Assembly: GCF_000420545.1 (NCBI RefSeq)
Contig: NZ_ATVD01000004.1
Span: 124,001 to 188,000 of the forward strand
DNA: 64,000 bases
Reading direction: 5' to 3'
Source: Arenimonas oryziterrae DSM 21050 = YC6267
GTDB lineage: Bacteria; Pseudomonadota; Gammaproteobacteria; Xanthomonadales; Xanthomonadaceae
In this document: piece after piece, positions 49,035-58,043 of the stretch
How positions within the stretch are numbered: position 1 is the stretch's first letter
How the letters are laid out: each line of letters begins with the position of its first letter
Program-made: the position numbers and the translations under genes
Notes under the pieces: model-generated
Database searches by the model: none
The model's input: only the letters and a program-made list of their open reading frames with translations
Told to the model about the DNA's origin: nothing

Positions 49035-49706
49035 TCAGCGCAACAGCTCGTACGGTCCGCCGCTGGCCAGCGCACGCTGGTAGGCCGGGCGGGCGTGGAT
49101 GCGCGCCAGCCAGTCGGTGAGCCGCGGGCGATCGGCGGCGAGGCCGCCGCGCGAGGCCGCCGCTTCGAGCGGGAAGCTCATCTGGATATCGGCGGCCGTA
49201 AACGCGTCGCCGGCGAACCAGTCGCGCGTCTTCAGCTCGCTCTCCATGAAATCCAGATGCGCGTTGATCTGCGGCGTCACGAACGACGTCATCACCTTGT
49301 CGGCGATCGCGCGCGCGACCGGCCGCACGAAAAACGGCGCCGGCGCGCTGCGCACGCGCGAAAACACCAGGCTCATGAGCAAGGGCGACATCGCCGAGCC
49401 TTCGGCGAAATGCAGCCAGTAGGTGTACCGGCGCTTTTCCGCGGTCCCCGGCGGCGGCACCAGACGACCCTGCCCATAGGTCTCGACGAGATATTCGACG
49501 ATCGCGCCCGACTCGGCCACGACGACATCGCCGTCGCCGATCACTGGCGACTTGCCCAGCGGGTGCACCTTGCGCAGCGACGGCGGCGCCAGCATGGTCT
49601 GCGCGTCGCGTTCGTAGCGTTGCACCTCGTACGGCAGGCCAAGCTCCTCGAGCAGCCACAGCACGCGCTGCGAGCGGGAGTTGTTGAGGTGGTGGACGAT
49701 GATCAT
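49035..49706 (-). CDS. Glutathione S-transferase
   Basis: A 223-residue GST. The active-site NNSRSQRVLWLLEELGL is near 8-24 (Ser11 candidate), followed by the cis-Pro loop KSPVI, the ESGAI turn and the C-terminal helical domain with the TAADIQMSF motif. The LNNSRSQRVLW start is the zeta/GstA-like or yeast-type group; class not certain. It may detoxify electrophiles or act in catabolism. It sits upstream of the rhomboid gene and just downstream of the PlsC-like gene, same strand. This is the third GST gene in the window. Confidence 0.92.
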   Translation of the reverse strand: MIIVHHLNNSRSQRVLWLLEELGLPYEVQRYERDAQTMLAPPSLRKVHPLGKSPVIGDGDVVVAESGAIVEYLVETYGQGRLVPPPGTAEKRRYTYWLHFAEGSAMSPLLMSLVFSRVRSAPAPFFVRPVARAIADKVMTSFVTPQINAHLDFMESELKTRDWFAGDAFTAADIQMSFPLEAAASRGGLAADRPRLTDWLARIHARPAYQRALASGGPYELLR

Positions 49707-49768
49707 GCGTGGGCCTTCGGTCGGTCTGTCGCCAGTGTACGGGCCCGGAGCGGCTCGCGGACGCAGGC

Positions 49769-50674
49769 TCAGTCGGAACCGGCCGCGGCCAGCTGACGCG
49801 CCAGTTCGGCGTCCTTGTCGGTCCACACCGCGTTCATCCATTGCTGGAAGCGCGCACGGAACGCGCGATCGTTTTCGTAGTCGCCGGTCAGGAACTCGGC
49901 CGGAATCGCCCGCTGCCGCACATGCACGCGCACCGCCGGCACGCGATTGGCCATCAGATCGAGCAAGGTCGGCTTGCCGCCCGGATAGACCAGGGTTACG
50001 TCCACGACCGAATGCAAAGCCTGGCCCATCGCATCGAGCACGAAGGCCACGCCGCCGGCTTTGGGCTTAAGCAGATGCGTGTACGGCGAGGACTGCCGTG
50101 CATGCTTGTCGACGGTGAAGCGCGTGCCTTCGACGAAGTTCATGACCGAGACCGGCATGTCGCGGAATTTCTCGCAGGCGCGGCGCGTGGCGGCGATGTC
50201 CTGACCGGCGAGCTGCGGATTCTTCGCCAGCTGGCTCTTCGTGTAGCGCTTCATGAAGGGGAAATCGAGCGCCCACCACGCCAAACCCAGCAAGGGCACC
50301 CAGATCAGCTGACTCTTGAGGAAAAAGCGCAGGAACGGAATGCGCCGGTTGAAGACCTTCTGCAGCACCGGAATGTCGACCCAGCTCTGGTGATTGCTCA
50401 GCACGAGGTAGTGGCCGTCCTTCTGCAGCCCTTCCAGGCCTTCGACATGGAAGGTCGTGCGGGTAAATACCGCGAACAAGCCGCTGTTCACGGCGATCCA
50501 GCTTTCCGCCAAGCCGACCAGCACGTGATTGCAGCCGCGCCGGAACGCGGGAATCGGCAGCAGCCACTTCAGCAGGGCCACGACAAACAGCGGCGTCGTA
50601 TGCAGCACGGTATTGAGGGCGATCAGCAGCGCGGCCAGCGGAACGCGCAGAAACAGGGGCAGGAAGGCGAGCAT
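49769..50674 (-). CDS. Membrane-bound acyltransferase (PlsC/YihG-like)
   Basis: A 301-residue lysophospholipid acyltransferase family protein with an N-terminal membrane helix. The catalytic NHQSWVD motif (N-H-x4-D) is at 94-100, FLKSQLIWVP follows, and VMNFVEGTRFT carries the EGTR motif that binds the glycerol phosphate. It most resembles YihG, which makes phospholipids with altered acyl position. Exact acceptor unknown. Confidence 0.9.
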   Translation of the reverse strand: MLAFLPLFLRVPLAALLIALNTVLHTTPLFVVALLKWLLPIPAFRRGCNHVLVGLAESWIAVNSGLFAVFTRTTFHVEGLEGLQKDGHYLVLSNHQSWVDIPVLQKVFNRRIPFLRFFLKSQLIWVPLLGLAWWALDFPFMKRYTKSQLAKNPQLAGQDIAATRRACEKFRDMPVSVMNFVEGTRFTVDKHARQSSPYTHLLKPKAGGVAFVLDAMGQALHSVVDVTLVYPGGKPTLLDLMANRVPAVRVHVRQRAIPAEFLTGDYENDRAFRARFQQWMNAVWTDKDAELARQLAAAGSD

Positions 50675-50731
50675 GGGATCAGAGGAACGTGCGGGACGGC
50701 GATTATCGCCCGAAGCCCGCCGTTTTGACGC

Positions 50732-51199
50732 TCAGGGCAGCTCGCAGCGGCCGTCGCGGCAGGCCGCCGCCTGGCGCTCGGAACGCCGCGCAGCCCAGCG
50801 CACCAGCCGGTCGAAAGCCTCGGTGAAGCCCAGCCGGGACAGGAACATGCGATGCCGCGCCACCCACGGATACAGCCGGTCCCACAACGGACGCAGCCAC
50901 GGATGCGACCACAGCCGCGCCATGCTTTCGATGCCGGCCTGGCGATAGGCGAGCACGAAGACATCGACCCCGGTAAACCACTGCCCCGCTTCGTCGCGGG
51001 CGTGGATCGACCGCATCATCTGCTCGGCGCCGATGCCCGCACGCCGCGCGAACGGATCATCGAATTCCGCGCCCGAGCAATCGACCAGGCGCAGGCGGTC
51101 GTGGCGGTCGTAGTCCTTGATCGCGCCCAGTTCCTTGACGCACAGCGGGCAGTGCGCGTCGTAGTAGATCGTCAGCGGGTAGTGCACGACAGGTGTCAT
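50732..51199 (-). CDS. DCC family thiol-disulfide oxidoreductase-like protein (DUF393)
   Basis: A 155-residue small protein beginning YPLTIYYDAHCPLCVKELGAIKDYDRHDRLRLVDCSG, the DUF393 (DCC) pattern, with the CPLC pair at 17-20 and a C-terminal helical extension ending in CRDGRCELP. Proteins of this group are thought to be thiol-disulfide-related; no activity is known. Its start overlaps the stop of the GbsR-type gene (ATGA), so both are co-expressed. This points to a redox or stress role for the regulator, by context only. Confidence 0.85.
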   Translation of the reverse strand: MTPVVHYPLTIYYDAHCPLCVKELGAIKDYDRHDRLRLVDCSGAEFDDPFARRAGIGAEQMMRSIHARDEAGQWFTGVDVFVLAYRQAGIESMARLWSHPWLRPLWDRLYPWVARHRMFLSRLGFTEAFDRLVRWAARRSERQAAACRDGRCELP

Positions 51200-51762
51200 T
51201 TGTTCTCGCCGTCGCGCAGCAGTTTCTGGATACGGCTGCCGAGCTTCATGACCTTCATCAGCGTGGCCGGCTCCAGGCGCAGCATTTCCTCGCCCCAGGC
51301 CGACATCGTCGTCATCAGCGCCAGGGTTTCGCGGATGCGCGTCTGGGCATCGCGATCCTCCTGCGCAAAGGCGGCGTCGGCGACGCAGTCCTTGAGCACG
51401 GCAACGGTCGGATCGAACTCGCGCGCCTTGCGTTCGCGCGTCACTGTCCGGAACAGCTCCCAGACATCCTTGCTGGTGTCGTAGTGGTCGCGGCGTTCGC
51501 CGAGCAGGTGCACGACGCGCACGAGGTTGTAGTTGAGCAATTCCTTGAGGCTGTTGCTGACGTTCGAGCGCGCGACCACGAGGATGTCCGCGATTTCCTC
51601 GGCATGCATGGGTCGCCCGGACAGGAACAGCAGCGCGTGGATCTGCGCCACCGTCCGGTTCACGCCCCAGCGCGAGCCCATCTCGCCCCAGTGCAGGACA
51701 AAGCGGCGGCTGACCGGCGTCAGGCGGTCCGCGGTCGGGGTGTCGGTGTCGGGGGTGTCCAT
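51196..51762 (-). CDS. GbsR/MarR-type transcriptional regulator
   Basis: A 188-residue winged-helix regulator. VSRRFVLHWGEMGSRWGVNRTVAQIHALLFLSGRPMHAEEIADILVVARSNVSNSLKELLNYNLVRVVHLLGERRDHYDTSKDVWELF is the GbsR DNA-binding domain, followed by a helical C-terminal part. The family represses choline/betaine or other stress genes, and effectors are unknown here. It lies at the start of an operon with the DCC gene. A perfect palindrome (51814-51833) in the divergent intergenic space overlaps its predicted -35, suggesting autoregulation. Confidence 0.88.
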   Translation of the reverse strand: MDTPDTDTPTADRLTPVSRRFVLHWGEMGSRWGVNRTVAQIHALLFLSGRPMHAEEIADILVVARSNVSNSLKELLNYNLVRVVHLLGERRDHYDTSKDVWELFRTVTRERKAREFDPTVAVLKDCVADAAFAQEDRDAQTRIRETLALMTTMSAWGEEMLRLEPATLMKVMKLGSRIQKLLRDGENK

Positions 51763-51787
51763 GGCAGGCTCCGGCGTCGCATCTGGC

Positions 51788-51833
51788 TTGCCGCCAGACT
51801 ATTTTGGTCATATATTTCTGTCAAGACAGAAAT
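51788..51833. promoter_or_regulatory. Divergent promoters overlapped by a 9+9 palindrome (gbsR operator candidate)
   Basis: The palindrome ATTTCTGTC-AA-GACAGAAAT spans 51814-51833. On the plus strand TTGCCG (51788-51793), a 17-bp gap and TATATT (51811-51816) form a promoter whose -10 overlaps the palindrome. On the minus strand a consensus TTGACA lies within the palindrome and is followed at 17 bp by a weak TAGTCT -10. Both divergent promoters are therefore covered. Confidence 0.65.
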
Positions 51834-51859
51834 TACTGACACGAAGATCGGAAAACAGC

Positions 51860-52843
51860 ATGGACAGGGCTCAGGACAAACCGCCACCCCCAGCCAAACC
51901 CACCGTTCTGGTGCTCGGCGGCTCGGGTTTCATCGGCCGGCACGCCGTCGCCGCCCTGATCGCCGCCGGCTGCCCGGTGATCATCGGCAGTCGCCATCCG
52001 GCCCGCATCGACGGCAAGTTGCCCGGCAATGCCACCGCCGCGCCGCGCCGGCAGGTGCACATGGAGGACCTGCTTGACCCCGACCAGTGGCGGGATGCCA
52101 CCGATGGCGTGGACGTGGTGCTCAATTGCGTCGGCATCCTGCGCCAGCGCGGCCGCGAGACTTACCGGCGCGTGCACTGCGAAGCGGTAACCGCGCTGGC
52201 CGAAACCTGCCGACAGCGCGGACTGCGCCTGATCCATGTCTCGGCCCTGGGTTTGCAGTTCCCCGCACGCAGCCGCTTCCTGCGTTCCAAGCGCGATGCC
52301 GAAGCCGCGCTGCGCGCAAGCGGCGCGGACTGGCACATCGTGCGGCCGTCCCTGCTCGACGGCGACGGTGGCTACGGCGCGAAATGGATCCGCCGCGTCG
52401 CGCGCTGGCCCCTGCTGGTGCTGCCGGCGGACGCCATCGGCCGCATCGCCGCGCTCGATGTCGGCGAACTCGGCGAGGCGCTCGCGAACCTCGCGATGCA
52501 ACCGCTGCCGACCAACACCGACGCCGCGCAGCGCGAATACGATCTTGGCGGTCCGGACCAAATCGGACTCGCCGACTACATCGCCTCGATTCGCCGATTG
52601 CACACGCCGCACCCGGTCCGCTGCCTGCGCATTCCGGGCGTGCTCGCCCGCCTCGGCAGCCACGTCTGCGATCTCCTGCATTGGACGCCGTTTTCTTTCG
52701 GTCATTGGGAGCTGTTGCGCAACGACAACTGCCCGCAACACAACCGGCTGCCGGAACTGCTCGGTCGTGCGCCCCGCCCCATCGGTGCCCCGCCTGTCGG
52801 CGCGGGTCTGACCGCAACAGGCCCGGTGGCTGTCGCCAACTGA
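51860..52843 (+). CDS. NAD(P)-binding Rossmann-fold protein (NDUFA9-like atypical SDR)
   Basis: A 327-residue atypical SDR. TVLVLGGSGFIGRHAVAALIAAG (near 15-37) is the nucleotide fold with GGSGFIG, and NCVGILRQRGRETYRRVHCEAV has the CVG motif of NDUFA9-like proteins. IHVSALGL and SRFLRSKRDAEAALRASGADWHIVRPSLLDG follow, with the Ser-Lys of the atypical active site. Related proteins act as quinone or nucleotide-sugar-linked enzymes. It is divergent from the gbsR/DCC operon across the palindromic operator. Confidence 0.85.
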   Translation: MDRAQDKPPPPAKPTVLVLGGSGFIGRHAVAALIAAGCPVIIGSRHPARIDGKLPGNATAAPRRQVHMEDLLDPDQWRDATDGVDVVLNCVGILRQRGRETYRRVHCEAVTALAETCRQRGLRLIHVSALGLQFPARSRFLRSKRDAEAALRASGADWHIVRPSLLDGDGGYGAKWIRRVARWPLLVLPADAIGRIAALDVGELGEALANLAMQPLPTNTDAAQREYDLGGPDQIGLADYIASIRRLHTPHPVRCLRIPGVLARLGSHVCDLLHWTPFSFGHWELLRNDNCPQHNRLPELLGRAPRPIGAPPVGAGLTATGPVAVAN

Positions 52844-52954
52844 AGGCATCGCGCTCATGAGCGCGCCACCATCGGGGGCGTCGTCCCAACTTTGCTCACT
52901 ATTCGCCGTCACCGGGCACAGGCATCATCGCGCTTTCCCAAAGCGAAGCCGCCC

Positions 52955-54727
52955 ATGATCCGTCCCCTGTGCCTTGCGCTGACCCTCGCCCTCGGCGTCT
53001 GCGCGACTGCCTCCGCCGATCTGCCGCCCCTGAGCACGATGTCCGAACGCTCGGGCTTCCTGCAAACCGGTCGCTACGACGAAGTCATCGCGCTGTGCCA
53101 GTCGTTCCAGAATGCCTACCCCGGCGTCGTGCGCTGCATCGATTTCGGCCGCACGCCCGAAGGCCGGCCGATGAAGGCCCTGATCGTCACACGCACCGGC
53201 GCGCTCACGGCCGCTGCCGCGCATCAGCGCGGGCTGCCGGTGATGCTGATCCAGGGCGGCATCCATGCCGGCGAAATCGACGGCAAGGACGCGGGTTTCC
53301 TCGCGCTGCGCGAGGTGCTCGCCGGCAAGGCCGCGAAAGGCGCGCTCGACAAACAGGTGCTGGTGTTCGTGCCGGTGTTCAATGTCGATGGCCACGAACG
53401 CTTCGGCGCCTGGAACCGTCCGAATCAGCGCGGGCCCGAACAGATGGGCTGGCGCACAACGGCGCAGAACTACAACCTCAATCGCGACTACGTCAAAGCC
53501 GACGCGCCGGAAATGCAGGCGATGCTGCGCCTGGTCAACGAATGGGACCCGCTCGCCTACGTCGATCTGCACGTCACCGACGGCGCAAAGTTCCGCCATG
53601 ACGTCGCGGTGCAGGTCGAGCCGGTCAATTCCGGCGACGGCGACTTCCGCAAGGACGGCCTGGCGCTGCGCACCGGGGTGATCGCCGACCTCACCGCGCA
53701 GGGTTCGCTGCCCGTGTCCTTCTATCCCTCGTTCAACGTCAACGACGACCCCGCCTCGGGCTTCACCGACAGCGTCGCGCCGCCGCGCTTCTCGACCGGC
53801 TATTTCCCGATGCGCAACCGCATGGCGATGCTGGTCGAAACGCATTCGTGGAAGGACTATCCGACGCGCGTGCGCATCACCCGCAACACCATCGTGTCCT
53901 TGCTCGACCAGATGGCCGCGCACGGCGCCAGCTGGCTCAAGGATGCGCAGGCCGCCGATCAGCGCGCACAGGCGCTCGGTGGCCAGACGGTCGCGCTGGA
54001 CTATGCCGCGTCCGCGAAGAAGCGCGAGATTGATTTCCTCGGCTACGAATACACGCGCACGCTCTCGGACATTTCCGGCGCGCTGATGACCCGCTACGAT
54101 GAAAGCAAGCCGCAGGTCTGGCATGTCCCACTCGCGGACGATATCCAGCCCGGCACGCAGGTGGTCGCGCCCAAAGCCGGTTATGTCGTGCCGGCGGCGC
54201 ACGCGGCCTGGGTCGCGGAAAAACTCAAGCTGCACGGCATCCGCTTCCGCGTCGTCGGCAGCGCGCAGAAGCAGGCGGCTGTCGAAACCTTCCGCGCCAC
54301 CAAGGCGAGTTTCGGCGGCCAGTCGGTCGAAGGTCACCAGCGGCTGAACGCGCAGGGCGAATGGAAGGCCGAGGTCCGCGACCTCGCCGCGGGGTCGCTG
54401 TTCGTGCCGATCGCCCAGCCCAAGGCACGGCTGGTCATGGCCTTGCTCGAACCGCAGTCCAGCGACTCGCTCGCGGCCTGGGGCGAATTCAACAATGCCT
54501 TCGAGCAGAAGGAATACATGGAGGATTACGTCGCCGAGGACGTCGCGCGCGCTCAGCTCGCCGCCGATCCTGCGCTGGCCGCGGAATTCAAGGCACGACT
54601 CGAAAGCGATACCGATTTCGCCAAGAATTCCGCCGCCCGCCTGCAGTTCTTCGCACGCCGGCATTCGTCCTGGGATGAGCGTTTCAATCTCTATCCCGTG
54701 CTGCGCACCGACACGGCGCCGCGCTGA
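52955..54727 (+). CDS. Exported M14 zinc carboxypeptidase
   Basis: A 590-residue secreted peptidase. A signal peptide ends near residue 22 (TASAD). The M14 zinc ligands are His104 and Glu107 (HAGEIDGKD), and a second His sits in VDLHVTDG near 205. The catalytic Glu is in LVETHSWKDY near 300. A long C-terminal domain (350-590) is beta-rich and may bind substrate or the cell wall. M14 enzymes of this size cut peptides or peptidoglycan stems. Four bases downstream starts a Ser/Thr kinase gene on the same strand, so the two are probably one operon. Confidence 0.9.
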   Translation: MIRPLCLALTLALGVCATASADLPPLSTMSERSGFLQTGRYDEVIALCQSFQNAYPGVVRCIDFGRTPEGRPMKALIVTRTGALTAAAAHQRGLPVMLIQGGIHAGEIDGKDAGFLALREVLAGKAAKGALDKQVLVFVPVFNVDGHERFGAWNRPNQRGPEQMGWRTTAQNYNLNRDYVKADAPEMQAMLRLVNEWDPLAYVDLHVTDGAKFRHDVAVQVEPVNSGDGDFRKDGLALRTGVIADLTAQGSLPVSFYPSFNVNDDPASGFTDSVAPPRFSTGYFPMRNRMAMLVETHSWKDYPTRVRITRNTIVSLLDQMAAHGASWLKDAQAADQRAQALGGQTVALDYAASAKKREIDFLGYEYTRTLSDISGALMTRYDESKPQVWHVPLADDIQPGTQVVAPKAGYVVPAAHAAWVAEKLKLHGIRFRVVGSAQKQAAVETFRATKASFGGQSVEGHQRLNAQGEWKAEVRDLAAGSLFVPIAQPKARLVMALLEPQSSDSLAAWGEFNNAFEQKEYMEDYVAEDVARAQLAADPALAAEFKARLESDTDFAKNSAARLQFFARRHSSWDERFNLYPVLRTDTAPR

Positions 54728-54730
54728 GGC

Positions 54731-56407
54731 ATGAAGACGCAACTGGGGCATTACGGCATCGTCGCCGAGCTCGGCCGCGGCGGCATGGGCGTGGTCTACA
54801 AAGCCTTCGAGCCGGCGCTCGACCGTTATGTCGCGATCAAGGAGCTGTCGCCGGCGCTGTCGCATGACCCAGCCCTGGTCGAACGCTTCGTGCGCGAAGC
54901 GCGCTCGATGGCCGCGCTCAACGACCCGCACATCATCCAGATCCATTACATCGGCCAGGAAGGCGAACAGGCCTGGTTCGCGATGGAATTCGTCGATGGC
55001 GAAAGCCTGTCGACCCTCATCGAGCGCGAAGGCCCGTTGGCGACCGCCGACGCGCTGAACCTGCTGCGCCAGGCGGCGCTCGGCCTGGCGACCGCGCACG
55101 AGCACGGCGTTATCCATCGCGACATCAAGCCCGGCAATCTGCTGCTCGGCAAACGCGGCCAGTTGAAGATCGCCGACTTCGGCATCGCCCTGACCCAGCG
55201 CGACACCAGCAAGAAACTCACCGCGACCGGCGATGTCGTCGGCACGCCCGGGTATCTGTCGCCGGAAGTGTGCCTGGGCAAGCCCGTCGACGAACGCTCC
55301 GACCTGTTTGCGCTGGGCGTGGTGCTGTTCGAAATGCTCAGCGGCCGCTTGCCGTTCAATTCGGAAAGCCCGTTCAAGCTCATGCTCAGCGTCGTCGAGT
55401 CCGACATTCCGGATATCCGCACGCTCAACGACCAGGTCGATGCCCAGACCGCCGGAATCCTCGGCAAGCTGCTCGCCAAGGAACCGGACGCGCGTTATCA
55501 GACAGCACGCGAGTTGCTGGCCGCGCTCGCCATGCATCCGCTGATCCAGCAAGGCGGCGATCTGCAGGTCAAGGCACGACAGACGAGCGCGGCTGCCACG
55601 ATGCTCGCAACGCCCGGCGTGGGTCGCGCGCCGCTGCCGCCGACCTCGATCGCCACGCCCAGCGGCGCCGCGACGCCGGCCGCGATCGCGACCGCAGACG
55701 CGCGACCGCCCTCGCCCGCACGTCATCTGCTGTGGCTGGCACCGGTCGCGATCGTCGGCGGATTTCTTGCGTGGCCGCAGTGGCGTTCGAACGACGACAC
55801 GGCGGTTCCGCCGCCGGCAACACCGATGCCCGCAGAGACGACGGCGCCGGATACCGCCGCTACGGCAAGCCCCGTAACGTCGACAGCGACTTCGACGCCG
55901 ACGGTCGCAGAAAACCCGCCGGCCGTTGCCGATGCCTCGCCCCCGACCGCCGTGACGCCGCCAGCAGAACAACCTGCTGCTGCGGCTCCGCCAGCAAGAG
56001 CCAAGCCCGAAACCCCGTCAGCCGCACCCGCCGCACCGGCGGAAGCGATGGAAAAATACGGCAGCGTCTACGTCGGCGAACACAACGAAACCGTCTCCGT
56101 CGCGCAGGCGCTGGGCAGCGACGTGGTCTACATCAAGGTCGAAGGCGTCAACAACCCGCTGGATGGCCAGGTCATCCGCACCCAGGTGCGCGCCGCCGCC
56201 TACGAAGGCAAGGATTACTATTTCCAGCACAACGGCGGCGACTACGTGATGCTGGTGATGCGCCGCCGCTATCCGCAGAACACGATGGCGATCGAGCTGT
56301 ACCTGCCGGGATTGGGCGGCGACGGCGTCGGACTGACCTACGACGCCGCGCAATCGAAAGCGCTCGACACCGCGGCCGTGCGCGCCGCCTACGTGGAAAA
56401 GAAATAG
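54731..56407 (+). CDS. Membrane Ser/Thr protein kinase (PASTA-less) with a periplasmic C-terminal domain
   Basis: A 558-residue Hanks-type kinase. The glycine-rich loop GRGGMG is at 15-20, invariant Lys37 in VAIKEL, HRDIKPGN at 129-136, DFG at 149-151, and the activation-segment end GTPGYLSPE at 171-179. A single membrane helix lies near 332-350, a Pro/Ala/Thr-rich linker near 355-430, and a C-terminal 120-residue periplasmic domain with no PASTA repeats. All catalytic residues are present, so the kinase is probably active. The sensing role of the C-terminal domain is unknown. It follows the M14 gene by four bases. Confidence 0.93.
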   Translation: MKTQLGHYGIVAELGRGGMGVVYKAFEPALDRYVAIKELSPALSHDPALVERFVREARSMAALNDPHIIQIHYIGQEGEQAWFAMEFVDGESLSTLIEREGPLATADALNLLRQAALGLATAHEHGVIHRDIKPGNLLLGKRGQLKIADFGIALTQRDTSKKLTATGDVVGTPGYLSPEVCLGKPVDERSDLFALGVVLFEMLSGRLPFNSESPFKLMLSVVESDIPDIRTLNDQVDAQTAGILGKLLAKEPDARYQTARELLAALAMHPLIQQGGDLQVKARQTSAAATMLATPGVGRAPLPPTSIATPSGAATPAAIATADARPPSPARHLLWLAPVAIVGGFLAWPQWRSNDDTAVPPPATPMPAETTAPDTAATASPVTSTATSTPTVAENPPAVADASPPTAVTPPAEQPAAAAPPARAKPETPSAAPAAPAEAMEKYGSVYVGEHNETVSVAQALGSDVVYIKVEGVNNPLDGQVIRTQVRAAAYEGKDYYFQHNGGDYVMLVMRRRYPQNTMAIELYLPGLGGDGVGLTYDAAQSKALDTAAVRAAYVEKK

Positions 56408-56423
56408 CGGCCTGGGCCGGCGC

Positions 56424-57977
56424 TCACGCGGCCCGGTAGTTGTCGACCATGCGGTAACGCAGCGCGTACCACCCGAACGCCAGCGCGGCCGCGAACGCGA
56501 ACGCCGCGAAGAAGAACATCTGGAAGGCCGTCACGCTCAAACCGGTGCTGGCGATGTGTCCGAGCACGGCATCGTTGCGCACCGTGGAATTGACGATGAG
56601 CACCCACAGATTGCCCATGGTCACCGCCAGGTACCAGAAACTCATGATCACGCCCTTCATCGACTTCGGCGCCTGGCTGTAGGCGAACTCAAGGCCCGTG
56701 GCCGAGACCAGCACCTCGCCGAAGGTCAGCAACACATACGGCAGCATCTGCCAGAGCATCGAGGTCGGACTGCCGCCGTCCATCGCCAGCTGGATGCAAC
56801 CGATCGCGACCCAGGCCAGACCCGAGAAGGCGATGCCCGTGGTCATGCGGCGCAGCGCCGTCAGTTCCACGCCCAGGCCCCGGACCAGCGGGAAAAGCAC
56901 GAAGTTGTTGAACGGAATCAGCAGCATCACCAGGGCCGGATTCAGCGCCTGCATCTGCGAAGGCTGGAACCAGTCGGGTTTGACCATGTCGTTCGCCTGC
57001 AGGACCCAGGTCGAGGCCTTCTGATCGAACAACGACCAGAACGGCGTGGTGAACGCGAACACGATGAGGATGCGCAGCACCGCGCGCACGCCTTCGACGG
57101 CCTCGTCGGGATGCACGCCGCGGGCGCGCTCGAGCTGCATCCACGTGCCCATGCCGCCGAAGGCCAGCAACAAGGCCAGCGCCGAACAGAAGGCGATCAC
57201 GAAACCGATCTGTGGGGTGAGCAGGATCGAGATCACCGCGAGGGTCGCGCCGAACCCCGCCAGCGCTAGCCCCGTGCGCGCCTTGCCGGGCGCCTGCGCG
57301 AACAAGGCCGTGCGCGCGACATTGAGAAAAGAATGCGGGTTCGCCGATTCCGGCGGCACCATCACGTACTTCTTGCGTCCGAGCCAGAACACGAAGGTCG
57401 CGATGAACATCAGGATGCCGGGAATGCCGAAGGCCACGGCGGCGCCATAGTCGCGCAGGAAAATCGGCATCAGCAGGGATGCGAAGAACGACCCGAAATT
57501 GATGATCCAATAAAACGCGTCGAACACGACCTTGGCGCGCTGCTTGTTGGTCTGGTCGAACTGGTCGCCGACGAAGGACACCACGAGTGGCTTGATGCCG
57601 CCGGAGCCGAACGCGATCAGGAACAACCCGGCGAAGAATCCCGTGCGGTTATCCTCGAAATACGCCAGGCAGGCATGGCCGAGGCAGTAGACCAGGCTGA
57701 ACCAGATAACGGTCTGGTACTTGCCCCAGAAGCGGTCGGCGATCCAGCCGCCAAGCAAGGGGAAGAAGTACACACCGATGACGAAGGTGTGGAAGACATG
57801 CTTGGCTTCGCTTTCCCGGTCCGCCTCGGGCAGGTACAGCAACAGGCTGACGACCAGGAACTGCGTGAGGATGTTGCGCATGCCGTAGAAGCTGAAGCGT
57901 TCGCAGCCTTCATTGGCGATGATGTAGGGGATCTGCCGGGGCATCGGCCCCGTGCCGTCGGCGACTGCCTGGCTCAT
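56424..57977 (-). CDS. POT-family proton-dependent oligopeptide transporter
   Basis: A 517-residue membrane transporter with about 14 helices. The first-helix motif EGCERFSFYG matches the E-x2-E-R-F-x-Y-Y signature at 23-31 (with one Phe for Tyr). A conserved GGIKPLVVSFVGDQFDQ segment follows in helix 4-5 and FYWIINFGSFF next. It resembles bacterial DtpA/PTR2-like di/tripeptide symporters. It would import peptides produced by the secreted proteases in this window. It is convergent with the kinase gene. Confidence 0.93.
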   Translation of the reverse strand: MSQAVADGTGPMPRQIPYIIANEGCERFSFYGMRNILTQFLVVSLLLYLPEADRESEAKHVFHTFVIGVYFFPLLGGWIADRFWGKYQTVIWFSLVYCLGHACLAYFEDNRTGFFAGLFLIAFGSGGIKPLVVSFVGDQFDQTNKQRAKVVFDAFYWIINFGSFFASLLMPIFLRDYGAAVAFGIPGILMFIATFVFWLGRKKYVMVPPESANPHSFLNVARTALFAQAPGKARTGLALAGFGATLAVISILLTPQIGFVIAFCSALALLLAFGGMGTWMQLERARGVHPDEAVEGVRAVLRILIVFAFTTPFWSLFDQKASTWVLQANDMVKPDWFQPSQMQALNPALVMLLIPFNNFVLFPLVRGLGVELTALRRMTTGIAFSGLAWVAIGCIQLAMDGGSPTSMLWQMLPYVLLTFGEVLVSATGLEFAYSQAPKSMKGVIMSFWYLAVTMGNLWVLIVNSTVRNDAVLGHIASTGLSVTAFQMFFFAAFAFAAALAFGWYALRYRMVDNYRAA

Positions 57978-58043
57978 GCGTTGGTTCCGCGCGCTGTGGT
58001 TTTCCCGATGCTACCAGCAAGTGCGCGCGGTGCGACTGAACGC

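Noticed and set aside
52925-55972. Very long open frame on the minus strand opposite the M14 peptidase and kinase genes (1015 codons)
   Set aside because: Antisense to two strongly recognisable genes; composition and lack of any motif mark it as a GC-driven shadow frame.
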